The notes under the pieces were generated by a model, which saw only the letters and a list, made by a program, of their open reading frames with translations, was not told the origin of the DNA and ran no database searches. From assembly GCA_016196035.1 (NCBI GenBank), contig JACPYM010000117.1, positions 124,001 to 188,000 of the forward strand: 64,000 bases of DNA, written 5' to 3'. Of this stretch, positions 18,954-28,429 are shown in pieces; position 1 is the first letter of the stretch; each line of letters begins with the position of its first letter. The position numbers and the translations under genes are program-made. The DNA comes from Acidobacteriota bacterium. Lineage in GTDB: Bacteria > Acidobacteriota > Blastocatellia > RBC074.

Positions 18954-20468
18954 ATGGGGGCCAAACCGTCGAGTCCAAATTTTACCACCCGCCGATTACG
19001 CCACAGCCAGACGCTGCTGGGCCAGGCATTGTTGGTCTTGCTGCTGCTGTTCGCACTGGCCACGTCCGCCTGCTTGAAAGCGACCAAACCGACGCTGCCT
19101 AAAGTCTTCCCCGCGCCGCAACAACTCGCGCCCAAAAACAAACCGCCGCTCATCATCATCCCCGGCATTCTGGGCACCGAACTGGTCAACCAAAAGACGC
19201 AACAACGCCTCTGGCCGGAGTTGTTCCCGGCTGACCGCGACGCATTGTTGCTGCCGATTGCGTCGGCCAACTTGCGCGAGAACCGTGACGACATTGCGGC
19301 AACGCGCGTGATCGAGCAGGCCGACCTGGGCAAGTTGGTTCCGCAAATCGGCGTGTATGCCGGCTTGCTGCAAGCTTTGGAAAATTACGCCGGATACAAA
19401 CGCGGCGACATTGATAACCCGGCCAACGACGGCGGCCGCGATACGTTTTACCTGTTTGCCTACGATTGGCGGCGCGACAACGTCGAAGCGGCGCAATTGC
19501 TGGCCGAAAAGCTCGCCAAGCTGAAAGCCAAACTGAATCAGCCGGAACTGCGCTTCGATGTGATTGCGCATTCGATGGGCGGGTTGATCGCGCGCTATTA
19601 CGCGATGTATGGCGGGCGCGATGTGCTGAGCGACCCGATGTCCGAACCCGATTGGGCCGGGCTGCAACACATCAACCGGCTGATTTTGATCGGCACGCCC
19701 AACGCGGGTTCCTTCGACGCCTTTCGCTCGTTACTCCAAGGCTATTCCGTCACCGAAGCCAATCACACGCGCGTGGCGCTCTTTCGCGGCTTGCACCAGC
19801 GGATGATCTTCACGGTACCGTCAGTCTACCAACTGTTGCCGCGCAACACCGGCGCGCGTTTTTTCAACGAGAAGCTGGAACGCTTGCCGCTCGATCTTTA
19901 CGACGCCGAGATCTGGCGGCAACAGCACTGGTCGGCGGCGTTCGACCCGGTAATTCAAACCCGCGAGCGCAAAGACTTCGCGAAGAAGCGGGGTTTGGCA
20001 GCCGGGGAGTTAGCAGCGAAAGAATTGGCCGAGCGGCGCGCGCTGTTTATGGCCGCCGCGCTGGCGCGGGCCCGCGCTTTTCAACACGCGCTGGACGCAC
20101 ACAATACGAACTCCGTCAATTTGCCGCTCTATCTGATCGGCGGCGATTGCGAACCGACCATCGCCGGAGCGTTTTTGATCCAGGAAAACGGCGTGCCCAT
20201 AACGCTATTCTGGCCCAACAAAGCGCTCGGCAATCGCCAGCAACGCCGTCGCGCCATAGACCTCATCTTCTTGCCCGGCGATGGGCGCGTCACGCGGCAA
20301 AGCCTGCTCGGCCTGACGCTGGAACCGGAAGCGAGTGAGCCGTTCTTGCGGGCGATGAAAGCGACGCCGCAACAAACGCTATTCAATTGCGACGTACACG
20401 GCGACCTGCCGCTCAATCTGATTATTCAAAACAATCTGCTGACGTTGTTGCTGGGGAATCAGTACTGA
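18954..20468 (+). CDS. LCAT/lipase-like alpha/beta hydrolase, predicted lipoprotein
   Basis: The 504-residue protein has a hydrophobic N-terminus (ALLVLLLLFALATSAC) ending in a lipobox cysteine near residue 40, so it is probably an exported lipoprotein. The hydrolase domain resembles lecithin:cholesterol acyltransferases: PLIIIPGILGTELVNQ, DTFYLFAYDWRRDN and the nucleophile elbow VIAHSMGGLIARYYA with the catalytic serine near residue 207. Acid and histidine candidates are in LIGGDCEPTI and FNCDVHGDLPLN. The likely activity is hydrolysis or acyl transfer on lipids. The ATG at 18954 follows a short intergenic gap shared with the divergent gmhB operon. A heptamer array follows the stop codon. 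Confidence 0.86.
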   Translation: MGAKPSSPNFTTRRLRHSQTLLGQALLVLLLLFALATSACLKATKPTLPKVFPAPQQLAPKNKPPLIIIPGILGTELVNQKTQQRLWPELFPADRDALLLPIASANLRENRDDIAATRVIEQADLGKLVPQIGVYAGLLQALENYAGYKRGDIDNPANDGGRDTFYLFAYDWRRDNVEAAQLLAEKLAKLKAKLNQPELRFDVIAHSMGGLIARYYAMYGGRDVLSDPMSEPDWAGLQHINRLILIGTPNAGSFDAFRSLLQGYSVTEANHTRVALFRGLHQRMIFTVPSVYQLLPRNTGARFFNEKLERLPLDLYDAEIWRQQHWSAAFDPVIQTRERKDFAKKRGLAAGELAAKELAERRALFMAAALARARAFQHALDAHNTNSVNLPLYLIGGDCEPTIAGAFLIQENGVPITLFWPNKALGNRQQRRRAIDLIFLPGDGRVTRQSLLGLTLEPEASEPFLRAMKATPQQTLFNCDVHGDLPLNLIIQNNLLTLLLGNQY

Positions 20469-20471
20469 GGG

Positions 20472-20548
20472 GAGTAGTCAGTAGGTTATGATTTAACCGA
20501 CTACTGACTACCGACTACTGACTACTGACTACCGACTACTGACTACTC
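20472..20548. repeat. Heptamer arrays GACTACT/GACTACC, inverted pair
   Basis: A short AGTAGTCAGTAG arm faces about seven tandem units of GACTACT or GACTACC. The arrays lie between the stops of two convergent genes and can fold into a hairpin, perhaps serving as a terminator. Confidence 0.85.
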
Positions 20549-20549
20549 T

Positions 20550-21599
20550 TTAAGGTTTGATTGGCCCCGGCAGCTCATCCGTAATTTTGATGTCGGTCTC
20601 GAACTTGCGATAGAACTTGAAGGTGAGCAGGTTGCGGAAGTATTTGCGCTCGCGGCGGTCGGCGATGATGAACTCGGCGCGGATCGGCAGCAGAAATTCG
20701 CTGTCCAGGCCGCGCAGCTTCACAGTGTCATAATCCACCGAGCTTTCTGAATTGGTCACCGGATAATTCGCGGGCATGGCGTCCACGGCTGTGTCCAAGC
20801 GCAAGACCAGCTTTTTCTCGGCGTCAATCCAAACGGTGCCGCTGTAACCCGCCACGATTTGGGGGTAGCCTTCGGCCTTGACCGTCAGCTTGGAAGTCGG
20901 TTGTGGGACGGTGAAATCGTATAGCAGGGTAGGACGCGTGCCGAGCCTTTCTTTGCCTGCCGCTTTGAACATCGCCTTGGTCTCGGTGTCGAACAGCGAG
21001 GCCAGCATCGAGGCGAAATCGCCGGTCGAATAAGCGCCGCCTGCTTGTTCGAGCGACTTCGTTGGCGGGCGGCCAATACTATTCATGGGTTTGTATTTCT
21101 CACCGTTCTTGCGGCTGTAGGTTAATTCATAAGTCAGCTTGTCGGCGCGATCCCAGGCGCCGCGCGCCTCAAAATCGAAATAACGCTCGACATCCTGCTG
21201 GCAGATGAAATCCGGCAGGTCTTCCAGATAATCGCGCACGTTGCGGCGCGTCTCTTCCAAAAACGGATCGGGCGTTTCGCGCAGGATGGTGAGCTTGCTG
21301 TTGGCGTTGGCGTTCAACCGTTCAGCCACCCGTTTGATAGTGTTGATCAGATGTTGATGCGCCCCGTTGGCGCGTAGGCGGCTGACGGCTTCGGGCGTGG
21401 GGTCAAAGGCGAGGCCGACGCGTTCGACCAGCAACGCCAAATTGGCTTCGGTCAGGTCGCGCCCAACCTGCTGGCGTAATAGCGTATTCATCATCTGCAA
21501 CGTCAATGGCTCGGTCGGTAAGGTGGAAGCCCGTTGTGCCCAGGTGGGCAACGCCAATACGTATAGAAAAAGGACAAGCAAACTGATTCGGTGTTTCAT
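20550..21599 (-). CDS. Secreted protein of unknown function
   Basis: The ATG at 21599 is preferred because GAGGT stands 5-6 nt upstream; it gives 349 residues and a clean signal peptide ([18 protein letters not shown]). After a helical N-terminal third with [13 protein letters not shown], the body is beta-rich, with [26 protein letters not shown] and a later [19 protein letters not shown] region. The latter resembles the LolA/LolB-type fold seen in many acidobacterial outer-membrane lipoprotein-sorting-like proteins, but I cannot assign it firmly. It is divergently placed from rpsO and convergent with the lipase. No function is proposed. Confidence 0.75.
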   Translation of the reverse strand: MKHRISLLVLFLYVLALPTWAQRASTLPTEPLTLQMMNTLLRQQVGRDLTEANLALLVERVGLAFDPTPEAVSRLRANGAHQHLINTIKRVAERLNANANSKLTILRETPDPFLEETRRNVRDYLEDLPDFICQQDVERYFDFEARGAWDRADKLTYELTYSRKNGEKYKPMNSIGRPPTKSLEQAGGAYSTGDFASMLASLFDTETKAMFKAAGKERLGTRPTLLYDFTVPQPTSKLTVKAEGYPQIVAGYSGTVWIDAEKKLVLRLDTAVDAMPANYPVTNSESSVDYDTVKLRGLDSEFLLPIRAEFIIADRRERKYFRNLLTFKFYRKFETDIKITDELPGPIKP

Positions 21600-21671
21600 A
21601 AGTACCTCGCAGTGAGTGAACGCCGCCGCCACGTGCAACGCGCAAGGATTGTGCGTTATCCGCCCAGGTTT

Positions 21672-21736
21672 TTCCAGCCGCGCGCTGGTTGAGGGCTTTG
21701 CGCGGCTGGAATCCCGGCTTTACAGCGACAAAGCCC
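21672..21736 (+). promoter_or_regulatory. Structured rpsO leader, possible pseudoknot
   Basis: A perfect 12-bp stem (21672-21683 with 21700-21711) has a 16-nt loop. Eight bases beginning in that loop (21693-21700) are complementary to 21729-21736. The two helices therefore have H-type pseudoknot geometry. The element lies about 85 nt before the rpsO start. S15 is known to repress its own mRNA through leader structures, including a pseudoknot in E. coli, so autoregulation is plausible here but not shown. Confidence 0.45.
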
Positions 21737-21820
21737 GTGTGCTACTTTCCGCGCTTCAATTTCAAAGGAAAATCGTAATTAGACAGTTACACATAGATTT
21801 GGAGGCAAATAGAAATTGCT

Positions 21821-22090
21821 ATGTCGTTAGCAAAAGAAGTCAAGGTAGACATCGTCACGCAATACAAGACCCACGAGAGCGACACGGGTTCGCCTGAAGT
21901 GCAGGTCGCGCTGCTGACCAAGCGCATCGTTGAGTTGCAAGATCATTTCCGCACCCACGCCAAAGACCACCATTCACGCCGTGGCTTGTTGAAGCTGGTG
22001 CAACAGCGCCGCAGCTTGTTGGATTATCTGAAGCGGTGCGACATCACGCGTTACCACGATCTGATCACACGGCTTGGATTGCGCAAATAA
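21821..22090 (+). CDS. rpsO: 30S ribosomal protein S15
   Basis: The 89-residue product matches S15 along its full length: [28 protein letters not shown] near the N-terminus, [19 protein letters not shown] in the 16S-binding centre and [12 protein letters not shown] at the end. S15 is a primary binder of the 16S central domain. A GGAGG lies about 17 nt before the ATG, which is longer than optimal, and the upstream leader is strongly structured. It is followed by a hairpin terminator and then pnp, the classic rpsO-pnp order. Confidence 0.98.
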   Translation: MSLAKEVKVDIVTQYKTHESDTGSPEVQVALLTKRIVELQDHFRTHAKDHHSRRGLLKLVQQRRSLLDYLKRCDITRYHDLITRLGLRK

Positions 22091-22104
22091 GATTTTGAAT
22101 TGTT

Positions 22105-22143
22105 GCGGTGCCTGGGGCCTGAACGGCCCCAGACGCCGCTTTC
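22105..22143 (+). terminator. rpsO terminator
   Basis: An 8-bp CTGGGGCC stem (22112-22119 with 22125-22132) has a 5-nt loop and a partly paired outer GCGG/CCGC extension. A short TTTCGTTG tract follows. It lies right after the rpsO stop. Confidence 0.65.
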
Positions 22144-22536
22144 GTTGTGTGCCGAACGTGACGGCGTTCCTTATCTCTTGCGCACCTTGCAGAAAGCTCA
22201 GGCGAAGCTGTTTAAGCCCAGTTGCTCAAGCAACATCAACTGCCCGCCCTATTCCGCACATGCGAGCAGCCTGAGCCGGTGCAGCCAGTGATCATCCCAG
22301 CGCCATCATCACGCAGGCCGCTTTCGAGCAGCGCCAACGTGAACTCAACTTTCACCAGTACCAAGTTACTTAACCAAGCCAATGTTATAGCCGTCGGCAT
22401 TGCCGGGCGCGTGTTTTGCGCCCGGTTGCGCCACGGCTTTTGTCGTTTCAAGTCGCAGTTCACCGTTCACAGTTGCCAGGCCCATTGACTGCCGACTGCC
22501 GCACTGCTGACTGTTGTTGAAGAGGAGATATACAAA
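22140..22536 (+). other. rpsO-pnp intergenic region
   Basis: This region holds the 5' leader of pnp. An 8-bp stem CCGGGCGC (22403-22410 with 22418-22425) with a 7-nt loop lies 110 nt before pnp; in other bacteria such leader hairpins are RNase III targets for pnp autocontrol, which is only an analogy here. A heptamer array (22457-22515) and a strong GAGGAG ribosome-binding site follow. I see no gene. Confidence 0.5.
22457..22515. repeat. Heptamer arrays upstream of pnp
   Basis: Three units of GTTCACC/GTTCACA/GTTGCCA are followed, after a short spacer, by degenerate GACTGCC units. They end about 20 nt before the pnp start codon. Confidence 0.6.
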
Positions 22537-24807
22537 ATGTTTTTGAAGCAAGCGATCAATTTGGGCGGTCACGAAATCACCATCGAGACGGGCCGCATCG
22601 CCAAACAGGCCGATGGTGCCGTGCTCATCAGCCAAGGCGAAACCGTCGTGCTGGTCACCGCCGTTTCGGCCCGCAAGGCCAAAGAAGGCCAAAGCTGGTT
22701 CCCGCTGACCGTGGATTATCGCGAATACGGTTACGCCGCCGGGCGTATCCCGGGCGGCTATTTCAAACGCGAAGGCCGTCCGACCGAGCGCGAAATCCTG
22801 ATCTCGCGCATGACTGACCGCCCGGTGCGCCCGCTCTTCCCAGAAGGTTACCAAAACGAAACCCAGATCATCTCGATGGTGATCTCGGCGGACGATCAAA
22901 ACGATCCCGATGTCTTGGCGATCACCGGTGCGTCCGCCGCGCTCTATCTGTCGGACATTCCGTTTCACACGCCGGTCGCGGGCGTGCGTGTCGCGCTGGT
23001 CGAAGGCAAATACATCGTCAATCCGACCTACGAGGAAAATCGCGGCTCGTTAATCAACCTGATCGTCGTGGGCAGCGAAGAGGCCATCGTCATGGTCGAA
23101 GCCGGCGCCAAGGAAGTCAGCGAGGAAGTCATGGTCGAAGCCCTCATGTTCGGCCACAACGAAATCAAGAAGCTGTGTCAATTGCAACGCGCGATGTTTG
23201 AGACGCTCGGCATCAAGAAACGCGCATACACCACGCCTGCCGTCAACGAAGAGTTGCTAGGCCAGATTGCCGCCAAGTACACCGATGGGCTGCGCGACGC
23301 GCTGGACGTGACCAAGCACGGCAAGATCGAAAGCTACGCCAAGATTGACGAACTGCACGCCGCCTGCGAAGCCGACTTCCCCGAAGATCAACCGGCGCTG
23401 CGCAAGGAGGCGGGCAAGCTCTTCGACCGTTTGAAAGAGCGCATCTTCCGCGACGACATTTTGAATAATCGCCGCCGTCCCGATGGCCGCCGCTTTTCAG
23501 AGATTCGCCCGATCAGCATCGAGGCCGGTTGGATTCCGCGCACGCATGGTTCGGCGCTCTTCACGCGCGGCGAAACCCAGGCCATCGTCACCACGACGCT
23601 CGGCACTTCGCAGGACGTGCAGTACCTCGACAACATCGAGTTCGGCGAGATCAAGCGCCGCTTCATTTTGAACTACAACTTCCCGCCCTTCTCGGTTGGC
23701 GAAACGGGCCGCACCGGCAGCCCCGGCCGTCGCGAAATCGGCCACGGCGCGCTGGCGCATCGCGCGCTGAGCGCCGTGATGCCGGACGAGACCGAGTGGC
23801 CGTACATCGTGCGCGTCGTGTCGGACATTACCGAATCGAACGGCTCGTCTTCGATGGCGACGGTCTGCGGCGGCGCGCTGGCGATGATGGATGCGGGCGT
23901 CCCGCTCAAAGCGCCGGTCGCGGGTGTGGCGATGGGTCTGGTGATGGAAGGCATGAAGTACGCCGTGCTCTCTGACATCGCGGGCGCCGAAGATCATTAC
24001 GGCGACATGGATTTCAAGGTCGCGGGCACGCGCGCCGGGATCACCGCCTTGCAGATGGACATCAAGATCACCGGCCTCAATCCGGCGATCCTTTCGGAAG
24101 CGCTGGAGCAGGCCAGGAAAGGCCGCTTCCACATCCTCGACAAGATGGATGAAGTGCTGCCCGCCGCGCGGCCCGAAATCAGCAAGTATGCGCCGCGCAT
24201 CATCACGATCATGATTCCGACCGACAAGATTCGTGACCTGATCGGCCCCGGCGGCAAGATCATTCGCGGCATCGTCGAACAGACCGGCGCGAAGATTGAC
24301 GTCGAAGACAGTGGCCGCGTCAGCATCGCCACTTCCAACGGCGAAGCGGGCGCGCGCGCCTTGCAAATGGTCAAGGACATCACCGCCGAAGCCGAACCGG
24401 GTCAGTCGTACCTGGGCACGGTCACGCGCATCGTGGATTTTGGCGCTTTCATCGAAATCTTCCCCGGCACCGAGGGCTTGTTGCACGTCAGTGAAATCGC
24501 GCCTTACCGCGTGCACGATGTGCGCGACGAACTGACCGAAGGCCAGCAAATCCTGGTCAAGTGTCTCAACGTCGAAGGCAACAAGATTCGCCTAAGCCGC
24601 AAGGCTCTGCTCGCTGGTGAAGGCGGCGAAGAAGGCGGTGGCAATAGCGAAGACGAGGTGGATGACGGCGGCGGTTATCAACAACGCGAACGTCAGGAGC
24701 GCGGCGGCGACCGTGGCGGACGCGGTGGCGGCGGTGGTCGTCCGGGTGGCGGCGGTCGTCCGGGTGGCGGCGGTCGTCCGGGTGGCGGTGGTCGTGGCCG
24801 TCGGTAA
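22537..24807 (+). CDS. pnp: Polyribonucleotide nucleotidyltransferase (PNPase)
   Basis: PNPase degrades RNA phosphorolytically from the 3' end and can add tails. The 756 residues contain RNase PH domain 1 (about 1-220, with GGYFKREGRPTEREILISRM), the all-alpha linker, RNase PH domain 2 (310-550, with FPPFSVGETGRTGSPGRREI and the metal-binding DHYGDMDFKVAG), a KH domain (555-615, RDLIGPGGKIIRGI) and an S1 domain (620-690, GTVTRIVDFGAFIEI). A Glu/Gly then Gly/Arg-rich tail follows, ending in repeated RPGGGG units. A near-ideal GAGGAG ribosome-binding site precedes the ATG. A strong terminator follows, so it is transcribed with rpsO or from its own promoter. Confidence 0.98.
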   Translation: MFLKQAINLGGHEITIETGRIAKQADGAVLISQGETVVLVTAVSARKAKEGQSWFPLTVDYREYGYAAGRIPGGYFKREGRPTEREILISRMTDRPVRPLFPEGYQNETQIISMVISADDQNDPDVLAITGASAALYLSDIPFHTPVAGVRVALVEGKYIVNPTYEENRGSLINLIVVGSEEAIVMVEAGAKEVSEEVMVEALMFGHNEIKKLCQLQRAMFETLGIKKRAYTTPAVNEELLGQIAAKYTDGLRDALDVTKHGKIESYAKIDELHAACEADFPEDQPALRKEAGKLFDRLKERIFRDDILNNRRRPDGRRFSEIRPISIEAGWIPRTHGSALFTRGETQAIVTTTLGTSQDVQYLDNIEFGEIKRRFILNYNFPPFSVGETGRTGSPGRREIGHGALAHRALSAVMPDETEWPYIVRVVSDITESNGSSSMATVCGGALAMMDAGVPLKAPVAGVAMGLVMEGMKYAVLSDIAGAEDHYGDMDFKVAGTRAGITALQMDIKITGLNPAILSEALEQARKGRFHILDKMDEVLPAARPEISKYAPRIITIMIPTDKIRDLIGPGGKIIRGIVEQTGAKIDVEDSGRVSIATSNGEAGARALQMVKDITAEAEPGQSYLGTVTRIVDFGAFIEIFPGTEGLLHVSEIAPYRVHDVRDELTEGQQILVKCLNVEGNKIRLSRKALLAGEGGEEGGGNSEDEVDDGGGYQQRERQERGGDRGGRGGGGGRPGGGGRPGGGGRPGGGGRGRR

Positions 24808-24834
24808 ACACGTCCCACATTGTTTTCAACTTCG

Positions 24835-24870
24835 GCGGAGCGCATCGCATTGCGCTCCGCTTTTCTTTTT
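24835..24870 (+). terminator. Intrinsic terminator of pnp
   Basis: A 10-bp perfect stem, 24835-24844 with 24851-24860, has a 6-nt loop. It is followed directly by TTTTCTTTTT. It lies 28 bp after the pnp stop. Confidence 0.92.
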
Positions 24871-25130
24871 GTCGAAGCCTAGATCAGTTTGCAATTGTAA
24901 TGTACGGGGGCGCGGTACTGACCGGGTGCGCACCTTTTCCCGTACACCGCTCTGCCATCCGATCTAATTGCCGATGACCCTGAAAAAATTCAGTTCAAGC
25001 AAAGGTGCGCCTAACGACAAAGGCATGGGGGTTCAGCCTTCAGGCTGCTGCGCGCGCAACGCACGCCAGACAAGCTAAAGCTTGAACTCCATGCTTTTCT
25101 CTCCCGCTTGCACCACTACCTTCAACAGCC
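24871..25130. other. Intergenic region between pnp and the GNAT gene
   Basis: Two convergent genes end here. Apart from the palindromic element at 25023-25094, I see no gene, RNA or promoter. Confidence 0.5.
25023..25094. repeat. Palindromic dispersed element, copy 1
   Basis: The left end (GCATGGGGGTTCAGCCTTCA) and the right end (AAAGCTTGAACTCCATGC) are inverted relatives of each other. A second copy, with the same ends and a different core, lies at 36846-36927. The length is about 72 bp here and 82 bp there. Confidence 0.7.
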
Positions 25131-25631
25131 CTACGGTTTTTCCTGCCGCACCATGAACGTGTGGCGGCCCAACAACGCTGGCAGCCAGCGGGCCGGTGGT
25201 TGAGCGAATACGCTTTTGATTTTCGGCCACATAACCCTGAGCGGAATGCGCCAGCGCCACATCGGCACAAAACCGAAGCGCGCAAAATAGCCCGGCTTCA
25301 TCGTGCCGAGCCAGACTTTGGCGATGCTGCACTGAGTTGCTTTTTGCAAACCTGCCTGCACCAGTTGCTCACCGATACGCCGCCCTTGTCTTTCCGGCAA
25401 GACCGCGACCGAATGCAGTTCAGCCGATTGATCGGGATAACAATGCAAAGCCGCGCAACCGACGACACCGGCAGAGCGCATTACAGCAACCAAGTACTCA
25501 GGTAGTTGTACGGTGATCTCGGCGGCTGAGCGTTGAAACAAAGATGGATCGGCCAGATTGGCGCGCAGCACAGCCAGGATGGCTTCGACATCGGCAGGAA
25601 CTGCGGCTCTGACAAGTACCTCTTCGGACAT
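25131..25631 (-). CDS. GNAT-family N-acetyltransferase
   Basis: The 166-residue protein resembles the acetyltransferase half of N-acetylglutamate synthase (ArgA-like). It shows VRAAVPADVEAILAVLRANL at the start, CAALHCYPDQSAELHSVAVLPE in the beta-4/beta-5 core and the acetyl-CoA pyrophosphate loop ERQGRRIGEQLV. A GMKPGYFARFGF-like segment (TMKPGYFARFGFVP) is also ArgA-like. The substrate may be glutamate, giving N-acetylglutamate for arginine synthesis, which would fit with carA 280 bp upstream. The C-terminus is more basic and aromatic than usual. The ATG at 25631 is preferred over a TTG two codons earlier. Confidence 0.82.
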   Translation of the reverse strand: MSEEVLVRAAVPADVEAILAVLRANLADPSLFQRSAAEITVQLPEYLVAVMRSAGVVGCAALHCYPDQSAELHSVAVLPERQGRRIGEQLVQAGLQKATQCSIAKVWLGTMKPGYFARFGFVPMWRWRIPLRVMWPKIKSVFAQPPARWLPALLGRHTFMVRQEKP

Positions 25632-25678
25632 CTGCAAACATTGGGCGAAATCGAACTCGTCACCTGCACGACAAAGTT

Positions 25679-25790
25679 TTCGACAGGATTGACCGGATTT
25701 TTTTGGATGACCAGGATCAGGCCGGATTGCTGTTTTATCCTGTCAATCCAGCCAACATCCTGTTCATCCTGTCTCAAAGTTCCGTGGATT
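25679..25790. repeat. Degenerate GACAGGATT/AATCCTGTC inverted arrays
   Basis: The left side contains GACAGGATTGACCGGAT and related words. The right side contains ATCCTGTCAATCC, ACATCCTGTTCATCCTGTC and similar. They face each other and could form a long imperfect hairpin downstream of carA. The right part is included in the 124-bp tandem duplication. Confidence 0.55.
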
Positions 25791-26008
25791 GGGCTATGCC
25801 TGAACCTGAACCATCTCTTGCAACTGTGCGCGGCGCGCGCGCATGTTGGCGATGAACTCGTGAAAGAGATACGCCGCATCGTGCTGTTCATCCTGTCTCA
25901 AAGTTCCGTGGATTGGGCTATGCCTGAACCTGAACCATCTCTTGCAACTGTGCGCGGCGCGCGCGCATGTTGGCGATGAACTCGTGAAAGAGATACGCCG
26001 CATCGTGC
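25761..26008. repeat. 124-bp tandem duplication covering the end of carA
   Basis: Bases 25761-25884 are repeated as 25885-26008, apparently without any mismatch. The second copy (plus-strand order) contains the true last 30 codons and stop of carA plus about 33 bp downstream. The first copy is a non-coding duplicate in another frame, because 124 is not a multiple of three. Confidence 0.93.
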
Positions 26009-27120
26009 GGGCCGGGGCCTGCTTCAGGGTGGTATTGCACCGAAAAGACGGGCAAGCGGCGATGGCGCAAGCCTTCCAGACAGCCGTCGTTGAGATTGAA
26101 ATGCGTCAACTCGATTTCATTCTGGTCGAGGCTCGCGGGGTCTACTGCAAAGCCGTGGTTGTGCGAAGTGATTTCGATGCGCTTGGTGCGTTCGTTGCGC
26201 ACAGGTTGATTGCCGCCGCGATGTCCGAATTTGAGTTTGTAGGTCTGTCCGCCGAAAGCGCGCGCCAAAATCTGATGGCCCAGGCAAATGCCGAAGACCG
26301 GCGCGGCATTCGTCAACTGGCGCACGTTCGCCACAATGTGCGGCAACGCCGCCGGGTCGCCAGGGCCGTTGGAAAGAAAGATGCCATCGGGCGCGAGCGC
26401 CAGCACATCATCCGCCGAAGTGCTGGCCGGAACCACCGTCACCTCGCAACCCAGCGCCGCCAGATAACGCAGGATGTAGTACTTGATGCCGAAATCAAAA
26501 GCGACCACACGAAACGGCGTTTCGCCCGGCTGCAAGGCCACACCCAGCGTCTCACGAAACTCGCCGAGCGCGTCGTAAGTTTGCACATCCTTTATCGAAG
26601 ACCATGCATAACTGTCGCCACAGGTGACCTGGTCAACCAGGTTGCGGCCCAGCATCGCGGGCGCGTTTTGGGCTTTCTTGACGACGCTCTGTTCGTCGTT
26701 GTCGAGCGCCGAGAGGCAGGCGCGCATCGCGCCCTTTTCGCGGATGTGGCGCACCAGGGCGCGCGTGTCCACTTCGGAAATGCCGACGATGCCGTGCTGT
26801 TTCAGGTATTCATCCAGCGATTGCGTTGCGCGCCAATTGGAGGTGACCTCTGAAGCTTCGCGCACGACGAAGCCTTCGACAAAGGGACGGCGCGATTCCA
26901 CGTCTTCGTTGTTCACGCCGTAATTGCCGATCAGCGGATAGGTCATCGTCACAATCTGTCCGGCATAGGATGGATCGGTCAGAATTTCCTGGTAGCCTGA
27001 CATCGCCGTGTTGAAGACGATTTCGCCTGTACGCTCAGTCGCCGCGCCCCACGCCCGCCCCCGAAACACGCGGCCATCTTCCAACGCCAGAATCGCTGTT
27101 TTGTATTTATCGCTCGCCAT
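25918..27120 (-). CDS. carA: Carbamoyl-phosphate synthase small subunit
   Basis: CarA provides ammonia from glutamine to CarB for carbamoyl phosphate, used in arginine and pyrimidine synthesis. The 400 residues match the family length. The N-terminal domain has [13 protein letters not shown] and [20 protein letters not shown]. The class I glutaminase domain has the nucleophile cysteine in [11 protein letters not shown] near residue 273 and the His-Glu pair in [12 protein letters not shown] weak AGG lies before the ATG, and an AGGAG stands further upstream. The end of the gene lies in a 124-bp tandem duplication but the carA copy is intact. carB is not adjacent. It follows the Yip1-TPR gene by 37 bp. 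Confidence 0.97.
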   Translation of the reverse strand: MASDKYKTAILALEDGRVFRGRAWGAATERTGEIVFNTAMSGYQEILTDPSYAGQIVTMTYPLIGNYGVNNEDVESRRPFVEGFVVREASEVTSNWRATQSLDEYLKQHGIVGISEVDTRALVRHIREKGAMRACLSALDNDEQSVVKKAQNAPAMLGRNLVDQVTCGDSYAWSSIKDVQTYDALGEFRETLGVALQPGETPFRVVAFDFGIKYYILRYLAALGCEVTVVPASTSADDVLALAPDGIFLSNGPGDPAALPHIVANVRQLTNAAPVFGICLGHQILARAFGGQTYKLKFGHRGGNQPVRNERTKRIEITSHNHGFAVDPASLDQNEIELTHFNLNDGCLEGLRHRRLPVFSVQYHPEAGPGPHDAAYLFHEFIANMRARRAQLQEMVQVQA

Positions 27121-27139
27121 CGTTGCCTGTTGTTTCTCC

Positions 27140-27160
27140 TGAAATTGAGATTTGAATTTA
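27140..27160. repeat. Short heptamer array upstream of carA
   Basis: About three units of an AATCTCA-like heptamer (minus strand: AAATTCA, AATCTCA, ATTTCAG) lie between the Yip1-TPR stop and carA. The unit is the same as that at purL. Confidence 0.5.
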
Positions 27161-28411
27161 ATGCTGCCGCTCCCGCAGAAAATCCTGCGCCTGCTGCAAC
27201 CAGCGCCGTTCCGTCCGGTATTTATAGGCAGGCGCCGTGCGCACCGTCTCGATGCACGTTTGCATTTCGGCGGCGGCCTCGTCGTCGCGCCCCAATTGCG
27301 CCAGCGTCAGCCCGCGCCAGTAATGTGCCTCGGCGTCGGTCGTCCGTTGCGCCAAAAATTTGTCGAGCATCGCCAAGGTGTCAGGATATTGTTTGGCCGC
27401 GTAATAGACCAACCCCGTCTCGCGCCAGATTTCATACTGGCTATGATTCGGCGCCTGCCGCACGACTTTTTCAAAATGTTCAATCGCCTCGTTCAACCTA
27501 CCCTGCTCGCGCGCGATGCGTCCGAGCTGATAATGCGCATCAATCTCTTGCGGGTCAATCGCGCTGGCGCGCTGAAAGGCTTGCACAGCCTGTTCATATT
27601 CGCCGCGTTGCTGGTAAAGCAACCCCAGATTGTAATGCGCCGACGCATCCGCCGGATTGAGTGTCGCCGCTTCCAGATTTTGCCGGAAGGAACGCCGCGC
27701 ATTGCGCGCCGAGAGCAAATCGCCGATTTGGTCGCGCAGAAAATAGACCAGCAATAGCAATAAGAACGGCGAAGCGAATAGGAAAGCCACTGCCTGCATC
27801 AACACGAGCAGCCCAAATAGCGAAAGAAACGAGAGCAGTGTCACGACCGCCGACTTGGCCCAATTGATGCGAAAGATCACCCCCAGCGCCAACGTCATCA
27901 ACGCCGCAAAAATCGGCAGCGGGATCACCAGTAACAAGACGAAATAGCCCACCACGGCTTCGCTGTTGAGCCAGGCGCTCTGCCAACTGATGACCGCCGC
28001 CGGCAACAGCGTTACCAGTAAGGCCGCCGCCAACGCCGCCAACGCGCACGAAGCGACGGCCGCATACTCTTCGCGCAAAACCAGCGCAAAGCTGGCGCGC
28101 CGTTCAAAGAGATTCGCCAGCAGAATCGCGAACGGCACATACAGCACCGCGACAAAGAGCAAGAGCAAGGCGGCATTCAACGCCGCACTTTGTACATTCC
28201 CAATCCAGAATTGCGGCGTGCGCGTCACCGGCGCCGCAAACAAACGCCCACCTTGCGCATAACCTTCCAGCACGGCGGCGGCCAGGGCATAGAAAAATGT
28301 CGCCAGCCACGCGCCCAAAGCTGCCAAACCGAAGGGCGCGCGGTCGCGCAAGCCTTTGAGCGCCGTCACAGGTTGCCACAAGAGGCCGGTTACCAAATTC
28401 AAATCACGCAT
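27158..28411 (-). CDS. Yip1-like membrane protein with C-terminal TPR repeats
   Basis: The first 240 residues hold about five membrane helices and start with an [23 protein letters not shown] helix, as in bacterial Yip1-domain proteins. Residues 260-400 are cytoplasmic or periplasmic TPR repeats ([59 protein letters not shown]). The function is unknown; the TPR part suggests a scaffold for a protein complex at the membrane. It lies between lepB (82 bp upstream, separated by a terminator-like hairpin) and carA (37 bp downstream). The link to either pathway may be only positional. Confidence 0.78.
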   Translation of the reverse strand: MRDLNLVTGLLWQPVTALKGLRDRAPFGLAALGAWLATFFYALAAAVLEGYAQGGRLFAAPVTRTPQFWIGNVQSAALNAALLLLFVAVLYVPFAILLANLFERRASFALVLREEYAAVASCALAALAAALLVTLLPAAVISWQSAWLNSEAVVGYFVLLLVIPLPIFAALMTLALGVIFRINWAKSAVVTLLSFLSLFGLLVLMQAVAFLFASPFLLLLLVYFLRDQIGDLLSARNARRSFRQNLEAATLNPADASAHYNLGLLYQQRGEYEQAVQAFQRASAIDPQEIDAHYQLGRIAREQGRLNEAIEHFEKVVRQAPNHSQYEIWRETGLVYYAAKQYPDTLAMLDKFLAQRTTDAEAHYWRGLTLAQLGRDDEAAAEMQTCIETVRTAPAYKYRTERRWLQQAQDFLRERQH

Positions 28412-28429
28412 TGGCTTTTGGATAAAGCA

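Noticed and set aside
22516-22540. The pnp ribosome-binding region GAGGAGATATACAAAATG resembles the common expression-vector leader
   Set aside because: The surrounding sequence is ordinary genome, with the native rpsO-pnp order on both sides. It is a natural strong site and not vector contamination.
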